A stretch of 64,000 nucleotides of DNA, from NCBI GenBank assembly GCA_015183035.1, contig JACZZP010000001.1, positions 1,364,001 through 1,428,000 on the forward strand, given 5' to 3'. Numbering within the stretch: the first letter of the stretch is position 1; each line of letters starts with the position of its first letter. A program made the position numbers and the translations under genes. The notes under the pieces are model-generated. The model worked only from the letters and a program-made list of their open reading frames with translations. It did no database searches and was not told the DNA's origin. This document shows, piece after piece, positions 1 to 12,473 of this stretch. The DNA comes from Meloidogyne chitwoodi. Lineage: Eukaryota; Nematoda; Chromadorea; Rhabditida; Meloidogynidae.

Positions 1-1142
1 AGATTTGATAATTTTTGCTAACAAAATTAACTCGGATCCTGTATTGAAAAATATGTAAATTATTAAATTTTTTAATTTATTAAATTTTTATATTTTTAGT
101 CATATTTATTCTGAAGGCATTTTAAATGTTAAAAATATTAATTCAATTCATCCTTTATTTGGAAAAGGGGAATATAAAGGCTTAAATGCTTTATTAACAA
201 AATTAAATGAAAATATTGATTCTATTAAATCTAAAAATACTACTACTAATAATATAAATAATGAACAAGTAATTAAACAAAATATTTGGAATATTGGAAA
301 TTTAAATGCAAAAGGTTATAGAATTGATCAATTACTGACTGATATTAGGTAAATTTTTTATATAAATATATTTATTTTTTGACATTGTTTTAAATAAACA
401 AATTACAATTTATATCAGTATTATCACAGATTTAGCTTTTTAAAATAATTAATAATTTTAGTTTACCTTATCAACGTAAAATTATTTCTCATTTATTTTC
501 TCTTGTTGAATTATTTATACCTGGACCTGTTGTTGTACTTTATGGTGAAGAATTGGCTGCTATGAGTGGAAAAACTACAAACAAAAATCCAAGTCAAATA
601 GTTTATCCATGGGATAATTCAAGTATTTATACAAAAGATAATCAATTTTTTGCTGTTCCACAAATTGTTAAAGATGGTGATTATGAGGTTATTTCTTTAT
701 AATTTTAATTAAAAATTTTTTTTTAGAGTCAAATAAAAGATGAATATTCTCCTCTTAAAGTTTTTAGTAAATTGGCTAAATTACGTCAGGTAAAATTAAA
801 TATTTTTTTTAATATTTTGTTTTATAGCAATCAGATTTTGTACTTGGTGAAATTATTCATAATTCATTAATTAATAATTTGGATTTATATTTATTAAATC
901 GTTATCCTCTTGAATCTTCTTTTGGTCATTATGCATTATTAATTAATTGGAATAAAACTGAAAATAAAATTATTATTAAAGAATTATTAAATAAAATAAA
1001 TTCAAAAAAAATAAATATTTTGGCTTCAACTGACAAATATCTGATGGAAGAAACACAAAAATTATTTGATAATGAAGATAAAATGACAGAACAAGAAATT
1101 GTTTTTCCAGCGTTTAGTGCTATAATTTTTAAAGCGGAATGA
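1..1142 (+). CDS. C-terminal part of a GH13-fold (SLC3A/4F2hc-like or maltase-like) protein, cut by the window edge
   Basis: Five exons can be joined in one frame (about 2-54, 100-348, 462-687, 727-789, 828-1142), and the gene continues upstream of the window. The readable part has the late alpha-amylase landmarks: a hydrophobic strand before GPVVVLYGEELAAMSG, equivalent to the GTPxxYYGxE block of GH13, then a YPWDNS segment and SPLKVFSKLAKLRQ, which matches the helix preceding the C-terminal beta domain. That domain follows to the stop. In nematodes such proteins are either heavy chains of heteromeric amino acid transporters (plasma membrane, type II) or true alpha-glucosidases. The catalytic block lies outside the window, so I cannot decide. 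There are asparagine-rich low-complexity insertions near 240-270. The fold call is moderately sure; the transporter role is inference. Confidence 0.6.
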
Positions 1143-1473
1143 GGAAATATTGACCTCATTTTTTATTGACGAAGAATATATTTATTTATTAAACTATTAA
1201 TTTAAATAAATGTTATATATTATTCGTCAATAAATATCCTTTAATTTTTATTAATTAACTTTTTTATAATAAGTCGCAACATTTTTAGACCCTTATAAGA
1301 CTGACATTTTTTAATCTTCTTAGCAATTTTGATTTTTTTTAATTTTATAATTTCCTAGTTTAATAAATTGTTTTTCGGGAAAATGTTTCTTTTTATCTTA
1401 AATTATGTTTTTTTAAATTATTATTGAAGTTTATTTATTTAAAAGTAATTTTTTTATTTTATTTAAATTTTTA

Positions 1474-2789
1474 ATGGCAGGAAATTTTTGGAAAAGTTCA
1501 CATTAGTAAGCTTTATATAAAAATATCAAAAAAATTTGAAAGATCATTAAAAACGTTTTGTGAGGGTCGTTCCATTTTCTGAATTTTATAGATAGAATCA
1601 ATTTGTTTTTGAATTAAAAATAATTTTAGTGAACAATGGATATTGGAAAAAGGGGATTTGTTACGGGAAAGAGGAGATGATTTGAAAATTTATTCAGAAG
1701 AAGAATATCAGAAATTAATGATTTTCTTTATAAACTGTAAGTTTTTAAAAAAAACAAATAATGTAATTAATATTAAGTTATTCAAACGATGGGTCAATGT
1801 CTTGAAAAAGAAGTTGCTCAATCAATGAATGATCAATCAAGAGATAAACCCATTTTAAGAATGCAAGCAATTGCTTCAGCTTGTGTTTATTTTAGAAGAT
1901 TTTATTCAAAGTAATCTTTTATTTTTTTTTAAATTATTTTTATTTTTTAAGAAGATCTTTAAAAGATATTGATCCTTTTCTTCTTGCTTTAACATGTATA
2001 AATTTGGCTAGTAAAGTTGAAGAAATGGGACATTTATCACCAAATAAATTAATAACTGCATATACAAGAGCTAGTAAAATAAAATATAAATATATATATT
2101 CTTTTATTTAAAAGCAAAGAAATGGCCAGTTATTGAATCTTTAATTGCACATCATCACCAAATAAATTCTCATCAAATAAAAGGAAGTGAAGCAGAATTT
2201 TGTTTAGTTGAAATGCTTGATTGTTCACTTATTGTTTATCATCCTTATCGTTCTTTGCATCAATTTAGAATTGTTTATTAGAATTTTTTTAGATTAAATT
2301 AAAATTAATTTAAAGGATATGAAGGCTTGTTCAATCCAAAATGTTGATCAACTTTGTCAAGATGCATGGCGTGTATGTAATGATTGTATGAGAAGTGATG
2401 CTGCATTACTATATAATCCTCATATGATTGCAATAGGTAAATAATAAAAATTAATTATTAAAATATATACATATGTATAAATATTTTTTAGCATCAATTA
2501 TGATTGCAGCTATTTTGAACGGGCGTGACAAAGACAAGGAAAAGGAACTAAGAAATTGGCTAGCAGATTTAAACATTGATTATGAAAAAGTTTGAACAAA
2601 AAAATAATTTATTAAAATTTTCTTTTCAAGGTTTTTGATATTCAACAAATGATTTTAAATACATACAGGGTTTGGCGTAATTTTGATGAACAAACTCAAT
2701 TAAGACCTTTAATTGAAAAATTGCCAAGGTCATTACATTCTTCACAACAAATAACTAATAATTCTGTACAATCCTCTGTTCATTTATAG
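1474..2789 (+). CDS. CCNC: Cyclin C (Mediator CDK8-module cyclin)
   Basis: Cyclin C binds CDK8 in the Mediator kinase module in the nucleus. Eight exons join cleanly: 1474-1505, 1630-1736, 1778-1910, 1952-2073, 2115-2272, 2316-2436, 2492-2589 and 2631-2789. The start is the ATG that opens MAGNFWKSSHYEQWILEKGD, the hallmark N-terminus of the family. It continues with YFRRFYSK, the cyclin box segment LASKVEEMGHLSP, LVEMLDCSLIVYHPYR and a second cyclin fold with IASIMIAAIL. The length is close to the usual 280 or so residues. Five of the seven introns end in AAG rather than a pyrimidine-AG, and the protein stays collinear with the family across all of them. No in-frame stop or missing block is seen. 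Confidence 0.95.
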
Positions 2790-3003
2790 TGAAATTTCTT
2801 ACCTTTTATATTTCTTCAGAATAAATTTAATTTAAATATCCTATGATAATATTTAAAAATCAGAGAGATTTTTGACATTATCTTTATATACAAATAACTC
2901 AAAATATTTAATTAAAATTTATATATTTTATTTTAAAATACAAAATTAAAAACAAATTTCACAGAAATAATAATTGAGCATAATCTATTTATTTATTTAT
3001 ATT

Positions 3004-4493
3004 CTAATTTGACTGCTTGTTGTTGTTCAACATCTGAATACCGTCTTCTTCCGGACTACGTTTCCTTAATGTTACCCAAATGCCACAAAAGCATGTGAGT
3101 ATAATAAAAATGCCAACCTGAGAATAAAAAGTCAAAATTCCTTTTAGTTTGTAAATAGTCTGTTTGGACTACTTTTCAGTCATTATATAATATACGGAAA
3201 GTATTTCTTTTATAAAATATATATTAATAAAATTATTCTCACAGCTATAGCCTGCATTATTAAACGTGAATTGTCAAAATTTAATTCCACGGGTAAGAGT
3301 TCGTAAATCTAAAGATATTAATATTAAAAAACTGATATCAAATTATTCGCAAAATAATTTTGTTTACAGAAATGTTTTTAAAGAGGATTATCTTTTATAC
3401 ATACCTTTTCAACATTTATAATTTCAATTCCTCCAATGCTTTGTATTTCATTCATTTCTTTAATTCTATTAACAACAGTACTAGCTGATATTAAATCATT
3501 TTGAGATAATGGAGGTAAAATATTCCTTTTTCTATTTTTTCGAAGAATAACAAGTTGAACAATCACATTTTCATTTAATAATAACGATTTATTTATTTTT
3601 CCATCATCTTCTAAACAGCGAAGTCGAAGAAAAATTATATTTCTCTAATAAAATTATTTAAAAAATTAATTTCTCTTAAATATAAAATTACTTTAGGTAT
3701 TTTAAAATTTGCACTTAATTGAGCTTTAAATTTTTCTTCTAAATAATTATCTGCCCAATTACTCCCTTTTTCTTTGCTTTTCTTTTGTGGAAAAAATGAT
3801 TGTTTAAGACGAAGATTTATGGAAATTGCTTCAAATATATTGTCTCGTTTATTTGTGAAATTTAATAAACGACTACATGTTTTCTCTGGAGCTGGATCCT
3901 AAAAATTATTTTATTTTTTATGGATTTTAGGGCAAAATAAGCATTAAAATCATAAGTCTAAAATAAGGAGTAAAAAATTAGTGTAAATTAAAAAATTCAG
4001 AACTGTCTGCACACCCCATTTATTCGCGAGATATTTTATTTTTCAATTTTTGTTAACATATTTTAGTGAATAAATAGGTGTTCTCAACGTTTGTTATTTT
4101 ATTTTCCCGCGAATAAATGGGGTGGGCACTTAAACTAGCAAAAGTTCAAAAATTTTAATTCTTGCTCACAAAATTGTTAATTTTGAACAATAAAAATAAA
4201 CACTTTCAATTAGAAATTATTACTTTTCCTGAGGCTTTCCATAATTATTTTTAAATTTTTAATATATTCAAAAAATATACATTAGAACCAAACATTGTAC
4301 AAACACAATGAAATTCCCTTTCATCTTCTTCATTACAAATCACATTTTCATTTAAAGGGCATAGAATTCTTTCTCCACTTTTCATTTCCTGTTGTCGTCT
4401 CTCACCAGAGACCAGTTCGTCTGTTAAAGAAATAGAAACATAATTTTGTAAAATTAATAATAATAAAAATATTATTATATTTTGTTGTTTCAT
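3004..4493 (-). CDS. Single-pass type I membrane protein with a possible SEA-like ectodomain
   Basis: The start ATG at 4493 opens a strong signal peptide (MKQQNIIIFLLLLILQ). A short cysteine-containing segment follows (CPLNENVICNEEDEREFHC), then a 150-residue ectodomain in exons near 3660-3900 and 3405-3650. Near the end is one transmembrane helix (AIAVGIFIILTCFCGIWV) and a short basic tail ending NNNKQSN. The ectodomain pattern, helix-rich NWADNYLEEKFKAQL then a strand LRLRCLEDDGKI with LNENVIVQLVIL, is reminiscent of a SEA domain, but no GSVVV-type cleavage site is visible, so this is only a suggestion. The whole protein is about 260 residues. Intron 1 carries a small foldback repeat. I do not recognise an orthologue. 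Confidence 0.65.
3979..4169. repeat. Small foldback repeat (MITE-like) in intron 1 of the membrane-protein gene
   Basis: The strings CACCCCATTTATTCGCG near 4011-4029 and CGCGAATAAATGGGGTG near 4107-4123 are exact reverse complements. The pairing weakens outward into TTTTTAATT-type arms to about 3979 and 4169. The loop is about 80 bases of AT-rich DNA. The whole unit lies inside an intron and has no coding potential. I see no clear target duplication. Confidence 0.55.
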
Positions 4494-6137
4494 TTTCTAA
4501 TACTTAAAAATATTTAAATATTAATGCAATTAAAAGTTAAATTACCTATACTTTTATTTGAAAAATCAAAGTAAATAGCTTATTGATAAAAATAAATATA
4601 AAAAAACTAAAAAACATAAATGGTGAAAATACATATAATTTTTAATTAACGTGAAATTATATTTAAGGAAAATTTTAAAAAATTAAATTGTTATCATTTT
4701 AAAGGATTTCTTTTAGTTTGTCTAATAATCTCTAAAAGCTAAAAAATATCCTAAAAGTGGAGTTAAAAAATGATATACAAATATTACATTAAAGAAAAGA
4801 AAGAAATATTATAGCAGTTGACTTGCGCGCAAGATAACTAGCATCCTTTTACTCAAAACACACTCTCTCTCTTTCTTCAATTTATTTTTCCTTTTTTTTT
4901 TAAAAAAAAGTGAAAGATAATCTGCTTGAATTGAGATGAGACCTTTTTTCTATTTTTTCCATCGTTTTTTTTTCTGACAAAAACTCAAAAGCGCCAAGGA
5001 ATAACAAAATGAACGGAAAAAATGTGGCTTAAAGTGGATAAATTAAGATAAAAGTAAATATTTTATATTATGTATTTATGAAATTTTTTAAAATATTTAT
5101 AAAATGTATTTAATGAAAAATGTTAGTTTTTACAATGTTCGTTTGTATTGTGCCAAACTAAACATAATTGTGTTTCAGATTCTCTCAGTGCTGCTAATAT
5201 ATAACAATTCTAAGCAAATTAATCTTTAAATTTATTGAATTAAATGTAAGTTTAATCTAAAATCGACTTTTTAATGCTTACTTAACGCTCAAATAAATTT
5301 TATTCTTTCAAATATTTGGAATAAAATTTAAAAGTAAAATAATAGTAAATAAAAAACTGTTTATAGGCTAAGCGTGAGAAAATTTTCTTCTTCAAAAGAA
5401 TTGAATAAATTTAATTTTATTGTTAGTTTTCTTATAAGACCTTTGTTGTTTTTGATTATATAAACAAATAGGGGCTAGTCTATATTTTTAAAAATAGGCA
5501 AGTCAAGTATTTAAAGTAATTATGGAGAAGCTAAAAAAGTTGGCACTATTAAAAAAGAGGGGGCTCTTTTTGCGGACAAATTTTATTATCATATATATTT
5601 CTCATTATTTACAATTTGTGAAATCAAATTAAAAAAAAACAATCTTCTACTCAAATTGTCGTTCCAAATAAATTTATGCAAATAAGTTTCAATTGTTGTT
5701 TCAGACATATTTGTAAATCAATTACACCTATTTTTCCTACGGCAAAAATCAAATTAAACATAATACTAATATACTCGAATAAAATTTGTCCGAAAAGTCC
5801 GCAAAAAGATCCCCCTCTTCTTTAATAGTGCCGATTTTTTTCAGTCGAGAAATGAGTCGGAAAAACACTTTTTTCTAGTTAGGGCATGCATTTCTCCTCA
5901 AACTTTTTTTTAATTGAGGAAATCCTTGCTTCAAAGAAAATTTTAATATAAAAAGAAATTGTTAAAAAAATTACACATTTAAAAAAATCAAAAAAATTTT
6001 CCCACCAGTAGAGAAAAGTTTGCATTTTTGACTACATACTTATTAGAATAAATTTTAAGAATAAAACATAATTTTTAAAATATTTATTTTTGGCTAAAAT
6101 ATAACAGAGAAAAAATAAATTGTTCACGAAAATTACC
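4494..6137. other. Intergenic, 1.6 kb, AT-rich, one small transposon copy
   Basis: Between the membrane-protein start and the TIM17 stop. It holds one short Merlin-type element (listed separately), a CT-rich run near 4862-4895 and several A/T homopolymers. The part nearest 4494 is the promoter side of the membrane-protein gene. I see no further exon on either strand. Confidence 0.5.
5542..5832. mobile_element. Short non-autonomous Merlin-type element, GGCACTATT subfamily
   Basis: The ends are inverted repeats of about 45 bases: GGCACTATTAAAAAAGAG at 5542 and CTTCTTTAATAGTGCC ending at 5832. The subterminal TTTGCGGAC/GTCCGCAAA core is shared with the other elements in this window. The interior is AT-rich and non-coding. 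The direct repeats expected at the flanks (8 bp) are not visible, so the insertion is probably old or has been rearranged. Confidence 0.7.
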
Positions 6138-6851
6138 CTAATGCTGTGTAGCAAATCCGAACGGAGCACCAGCAGAAGGCTCCGAAAAATTTGTAGAACG
6201 AACTCCACCGCTTGGTGGTGATTGCCTTTCTTTTGATTCCAACGATCGGGGATCTTCTGGTGGCGGTGGTAAATTACCAATTTGCTGTTGTTGACTCATC
6301 ATCCAAGTCGCAGTAATTCGATTCATTAAGAGGCCAGCACCCTCAATCATAGCCAAAATTATCCCACCAAATGCTGCTGAAGCTATCATTGGACCTTTTC
6401 CCATACGAGCACAAAGAAGACCGCCAGTAGCGGCACCAGCCATTATAGAGTTCCAAGGATCTTCCTAATATAAGAAATTAATTTAAAGACTTGATTTATT
6501 ATAAAAACCTTTTTCCTTATGCTGACAAGACAACAATCAATAACTGAAAACATTCCTCCCCAAGCAGCAAATTGCGATCCTGTAACGGGACTTCGAACAC
6601 GTATCTCCCGTGCAGCATTAAGCAATCCTAAACACATCATAATTTAATAAAAAATAAAAAAAACTTTGGTTGATGCCACTCGGCGCATTTCGATATCCTT
6701 TGATCCCATGGAAAATTGAACCTCCAATAAGACCCATAGCAAAAGCACTTCCAGCATCAGCATAAATTCGATGAGGACTTAACAAAAAATCAATAATAAA
6801 TATAGTAATAACAGAAAATACTTACCAAGGTTCTCGAGCATATTCGTCCAT
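6138..6851 (-). CDS. TIMM17: TIM17, core subunit of the TIM23 presequence translocase
   Basis: This is the inner-membrane import channel subunit. Exons read [20 protein letters not shown], then [67 protein letters not shown], and [44 protein letters not shown]. These are the Tim17/22/23 signature with four hydrophobic segments, GxxxG motifs and the conserved N-terminal EYAREPCPxRI. The C-terminal tail is proline/serine-rich and variable, as in other TIM17s. The start at 6851 is fixed by the family N-terminus. No defects are seen. Confidence 0.95.
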
Positions 6852-7627
6852 TATTAATTTTTAAAGAACAAATTATTTTAAAGAATAATGGTCTGAAAGT
6901 TAAATTAAAACGTAAAAATAATTCTAACAAAAATAATTTATTTCATTTTTTAATAAAATAAAAAGCAAATAAGAACAAGATTTTTTCCTTATTTTTTTTA
7001 ATAAAAGTTCAACAAAATAAAGCATCTTGAGTAGTCTTACAAAGTTAAAATAACTAAAATTTAGAGTAAAAAAGCCGATTTACCAAAACTACCAATAAAA
7101 TTATTTAGAAACTAGTTTGTAAATTGAAATTTCCAATTCGAGTCTTAAAGGATAGAAAAATAGCTTAAAAACATAAGACTCAAATATAACGAAATAACTT
7201 TTGTAAGGATTTGAACCAGAATTTTGCTTCCGATTGATTTGACTGGAGAAATAAATGGTAAAAATTCGTTAGTATATCGACTATAAATGAGTACATAAAA
7301 AAGTTTGTTAATGTGAGAAATAGAAAACTTTTAGATAAATATTTTGGCAAGATATTTAGCAACCTTGTTTAAATCGTATCCAAAAACATTTTATGCAAAT
7401 ATATTTGTCCTAAAATTTCATATTCAATGTTAAATTTAACGTGATTGCTAAGGGTATATTAAAAAATATTTAGAGTATGAAAGAAAAAAGAAAAAATACT
7501 CGTAAATGAAAAATAAAAACCTGAGTATTTAACAAAAAATAATAAATATTATATCGACTTATAAGAGTTCATAATTGTTTTGAAATATTGTGAGTTCATC
7601 ATCTACATAATTTTAGTTAAGGCTAGT
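6852..7627. other. Intergenic, 0.8 kb, nothing recognised
   Basis: AT-rich sequence upstream of TIM17 and downstream of the next minus-strand gene. It presumably includes the TIM17 promoter. A short open frame near 7180-7362 has no family features and biased composition. A GGTTCAAATCC-like string near 7208-7218 (minus strand) was checked as a tRNA T-arm and does not fold. Confidence 0.5.
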
Positions 7628-8451
7628 TTAGATCAAAGTAACAAGTTCTATGTCATTGTCTCCATTCTTTCTAGCTAAAAGCCGCAAAGAACGTCTAGTT
7701 TGCGATTTTTTCCGAATATGTTTAGCACTTTTTGGTGGTGTCTGAGCACGAATCTCGTTTATATTTTCCATTAAGTCACTTTTTATAATTTTTGGAGGAA
7801 CGGTACAATCATCAACAATAATTCTATCTATATTATCTATGGTTGACCGCTGTTTTAATTTAGTTTATTTATTAATTATGTAATTTAAGGTAACACATAC
7901 CCATTGTAGAATTCGTTCTTTCCAACTAAAAGGAACTGAAATTTCTTCAACAAGTTTTAGATACCACGGAGGCTTGTTGACTTCATCCTTAAAAATAAGA
8001 AACACTTTAAAATTTTGCAAAATTATCAATGGATAATTTAAAACCTGTTGGGAATTATTTTTCGACATTGACTGTTCTGTTCCCTTTTGGACAATAATAT
8101 TACAATTAAATTCAAAAGCAGCATCGTTTTGGCTCACTTGTTGACAATTCTCTTGATTGGGAGTTAATTCAATAGGCTCTTGACCATCATTGAGTGGATT
8201 CGCCACAGAACATACTTTCTCCATTGCTATCTGAAATGAGTAAAAAAACGCCTAAAGAATCATCTTTTATTTTTAAAAATTTAATATTTTGTATATTTAA
8301 AAACCTGCATAAGCCATCGCCTGTAACGAACCGCTTTTCGACCAAGACGTTTTCTTAACTCTTTTCGTCTTTTTGACTCATCATACTCAGCTCGGGGTCC
8401 AATAATACGTGCCACACGTTCCTCCGGGCTCTCCTCATCGCTTTCTGACAT
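7628..8451 (-). CDS. Unrecognised small basic protein with acidic N-terminus
   Basis: Three exons join in frame. Exon 1 starts at the ATG at 8451: MSESDEESPEERVARIIGPR, followed by a very basic stretch around KRRKELRKRLGRKAVRYRRWL. The middle exon (about 7900-8225) starts with MEKVCSVANPLNDG and is glutamine/asparagine-rich, ending WKERILQW. The last exon contains VPPKIIKSDLMENINEIRAQ, a basic block with KKSQTRRSLRLLARK, and ends ELVTLI. The total is roughly 220 residues, with no transmembrane segment or signal peptide. The alternating acidic and basic blocks look nuclear (DNA-, RNA- or chromatin-associated), which is inference. The join between exons 1 and 2 is the weakest point; the middle exon's own ATG could be a separate start. 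Confidence 0.55.
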
Positions 8452-8633
8452 TGTTACAAAAATACCTTGATTATTTAACAATTATAAACTATTTGGTAAT
8501 TTTGCCACTAAAAATTAACACAATTTTAAGAGCAATAAGTTGTTATTATAACGAAGTTTAGAATAAAATGAACTCAGCAAGACAAATTTATTAAATCAAA
8601 AGATAATGAATGCAAAAATAGAAAAAAATTGGA

Positions 8634-11600
8634 CTAATCATTAAAGCTGCGTAATTTCTTTAATATTGTATCATATAGCTTATGTCGATCGCCTCGATTA
8701 AGCGCAAAAAATCCAGCATTACGCTTTTCATATTCTACTATCCTAAAAACAAAAATAATATTTAAAAATGTGAAAATGCTTACTTTTCAAGAAGAATTGC
8801 AGCGTTAGAAGCCTTCACACGTGTATATTTTGCTCCACCACTCGACCCGGTTTTCTGTTGTTGAGGAGCATCTCTTTCAGCAAAAAATGTTGTCCAATCT
8901 GGACCCATCACAAGGTCCAACAATTGACGTAAATGTGCAAAGGTAATAGCAAGCGCATTATCTTCAAAACCAGGTACTGGACATTGTGCGGCAAATAATT
9001 CACACTAAATTTTTATATAATTCCAAAATAATATCCATAAAATAATCAACCTGCATAACATCTAGTGAAAACTGTTCAAGAGCACCCATACTAATAGCTT
9101 TGTGTCTAGGTGATAGGAGCATTGAGTGAAGACGTTCGGCCAGGAATTTGCATGCCTTAAAAAACCATTCATCGAAATCATAAATATATTTGTTACATGT
9201 CAAAAAACTTTCCATAATATATTATAAAATATATTTAAAATTCAAATAATACCTGCATGCAAATGTGTCTAGCCAAAACATTCGGCAAATTAGTAAAATT
9301 GAGAAAAGTTGACGTAAGAAATGTAATCATGTCAGAAATATTGTCACTTGCAACTCCATTAGGATTCTGTAATTCCCAATCATAATTTACTAAAAAATTA
9401 TTTAAAAGATTTAATTTAAGTACATAGAGAACTACAATTATCGAGAAATGCCTCTACTTTCTCACGAAAAGCTTCATCAATTAATTGTTCAACTTCAGAA
9501 CGAGAATCACGGAATACTGAAATTTAATATTCTAAAAATTATTAAGAAAAATGTGATTTTTGAAGAATAAAAAGGTAATTAAAGTATTAAAATCGAAACG
9601 TTGATTTTTTAGTGGCACAAAATGTCCCGCTGCGCCGCCAAATAAAGATGATGAAAGATTTCCACTTCCACCAGAATAGTTATTAATATTATCAACTTCA
9701 ATTAAATTACGTGCTGCTTCTGAAATTATGCGTTCTAAAAATTCACATGAACGTTCTAAATAGCCCATGTTTATTGTTATTTGAATAAGCTAAAAATTAT
9801 TAATAAGAATTAAATATTTAATTTTATCTCACCTGAACTAAAGAACGTTTCTGATGCCCGTTTATGAAATATTTTAATACATCAGACCATCGAGTAAATA
9901 GAGCATTGCAGTATCGCCGAACTGTGTCACTAACTTCTGACTGTGACAGTTGTAAATCTTCCATAAAACGAATACAATCAGAAATAAATGCTTTTGCTTG
10001 TAAAGAATAAACATGTGGCACAAAACGAGAAAAAGGGAATTTTCTTGGGAAATCTTCCTACATGTAAATTTTAATTTTAAAGTTTAAAAATATAAAAGAC
10101 CTGTTCCATTCCTCGCCGATAAATTGGAAATTCGGAGACAACCTGCCGATATTCTTCTTCATTCTTTGCCTCAATTGGAGTACACTCGTCACGTTCAAGT
10201 GTCTCCTTAAATCGAATAGCATAGTCCTCTATTAATATCTCAATGTATCGGTCTCTATTTTTTAGGTTTAAATAAGAATTAAATGTTTAAACCTGAAATT
10301 TTGCAGAAGATTATAGAAAGGATTAGTATTATAACCATAACTCTTTGTAGTTAACGAAAATAAAAGAATTAATTTTTTCATTGCAAAAATAAGATTAACA
10401 TTCGCACAATTTCCCTAAATTTGACCATTCAAAATATAAATTTTCATAATAATCTAAATAAGAAATTACAAAATGATTTGTAATAGCTTCAGTAATACGA
10501 CGTAATGCCAATTCCCAAAGCTCTTCTTTGTGACTTTCTGTGACAAGCGTTGACTGCATTTGTGCAATACGATCCTCGATGATAAAGAAACCAATTATTG
10601 TATTAAAATATGGAATAAATGCATCAACTGAAGTTAAATCTGCTTTGCTCTAATTTTTTTAAATTTTAATTTAAAAAAAGAAAATAAACCATGTAAATGT
10701 TCCTTTCCACAATGAGTTGAATTTGATCATATCGCTGTTTGCGGTAATAAACTTCAAATTTCTCTCGATCGCCCTAGAAAATTAAAATTAATGAAACATA
10801 AATTTAATTTTTATTTTAAAAACGTTAATTAAAATGTACCAAAACATTGAAGATTTGGCAGCACCGATGAACAGGTCCAAAATCAAATTTATCATGTGCA
10901 TCTAATCGACAATGACGCTTTTCGCTTATTTTACTTGATTGTTGCAGATTTTTAGATGAATTCGAAGTAGAATTTGTTGTTTTTATTAAAGAACCATCAG
11001 ATGAAAGCATTATATCAGGCTGTTGTTTTCGAGTAATAAACGGATCCTCACACCCATGTGAACGTTTAACGCTCATAGCAGATACATGTTGCTTTGAGTA
11101 GAATTCATCTACCTACGCGCAAATTTGGTAATTAATTTTACCAATAAAAATCAAATAAACGTGTTTAGAAGCCTCTGCACCTATTTGTTCCGATGCTTTC
11201 TAAAAGACGATTTAATCGATGAATATTGTAAATGTTTTAAAAATATACCATTAAATTCTCCAAAAAATCGGTTAATTCTGAATATGATCGGTCGCGTATT
11301 TGATCACGAATAGGACCAGTAGATTTGGCGAATTGATGGGCGAAACGGTATTTATGCAACTGATTGAGATAGTTATGTTCTAGATCCTCCAAGATTTTTA
11401 GTGCTTGTAAATACCGGAAAAAATAACGAAAAAATTGAATTAAATAAGATTTTCTCATACTTTTTCTGTTCCATTAGCTTCTCCAACTGTGCATAATTCT
11501 CTAGCATTGGTAAGCACATAGAGATTTGTTGTATCGCATTGTTAGCATTTCTTTGCAGTTTGCGATAGCGAACAACCTCCGAACTGCGTTTTAACAATGT

Positions 11601-12392
11601 TTTGCTTTCCTCTTGAACCAACTGATTAGTTTTTTCGGCATTTTTCTGAAATAAAAGTTAAATAATAAAAACCTATTTAAATACTATAATCTTAAGCTTA
11701 TTATTTTTCGGTAAAAAATTAAGTTTACTATGTCAAAAATGAACTACTCCGATTTAACCGTAGTAAGCCCCATCAAAAAACGATAGAATTTAAATTAATT
11801 GTAAGCTTTGTAGGATAATATAAATTTAATAAAAACTAACTCTAATTTCAGCACATTTATCCTTTAAACCGCGAAGTTGTTTAAGCGAATCCAAAAATCC
11901 TTGATAGTGATGAGTACAAACGCGCAAAATGCTCTTATCATAATGTGTTATACGTTTATCTAATGCACGAGTGAATTTATGAACACTGCCTGAGTCGTAA
12001 ATAGCGCTGAATTGTCAGATTATAAAACTTGAAACAAAATTTAGTAATGAAAAATCAATCAATAATCAAAATTCCTATTTTTCACCTTAAAATTTTATGT
12101 ATCTATTTAATAAGTTGTAATTTATTTTTAGTTATTCAATCATTTTTATGCATTTGTCTATTATTGAAAATTTAAATTTATACCGCAATACTAATCCGAT
12201 GCTAGATGAATCCGATAGTGTTTCTAATTCATAAAGACAAAATTCCTGTTCTGCACTAATTTCCGGATCTGAATAAAATTTATTTTTATAAAGTTTATGT
12301 ATAATTAAAAATTAACTTGTTGAGGATGACTCGCTGCTTTTAGAGTCTTCTCCTGTGTTAACACTAGGTTCGGTAGAAATAATGCTTGTCAT
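8634..12392 (-). CDS. EXOC6: Exocyst complex subunit SEC15 (EXOC6)
   Basis: Sec15 is the exocyst subunit that contacts Rab GTPases on secretory vesicles. Many short introns split the gene. The N-terminus (MTSIISTEPSVNTGEDSKSS) is followed by a helical coiled region near 11240-11640. The diagnostic part is C-terminal: MGYLERSCEFLERIISEA, then DNISDMITFLTSTFLNFTNL, ISMGALEQFSLDVMQ, a conserved last-helix set and the end ALNRGDRHKLYDTILKKLRS-FND. Human EXOC6 has matching segments at the same spacing (NKASDYLVDLIxFL, FxxDVMQ, NxRDKQKLIxTVxKQLR). Size agrees with the usual 800 or so residues. The start ATG at 12392 lies about 80 bases from the left target duplication of a foldback element, so the promoter region abuts a repeat. 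Confidence 0.9.
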
Positions 12393-12473
12393 TCTTAATA
12401 AATATATTAGAAAAATTCTGAGTTTGTTTAATCAAATAACACCGCCTAAAAATTATCTTTTCAGTCAAGGAAT

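Noticed and set aside
5534..5840. Target duplication for the 5542 element
   Set aside because: AAAAAGTT and GATTTTTT do not match, so no duplication is claimed.
7180..7362. Possible tRNA (GGTTCAAATCC string on the minus strand)
   Set aside because: No 5-bp T-stem forms around it and no acceptor or anticodon stem is found at the right spacing.
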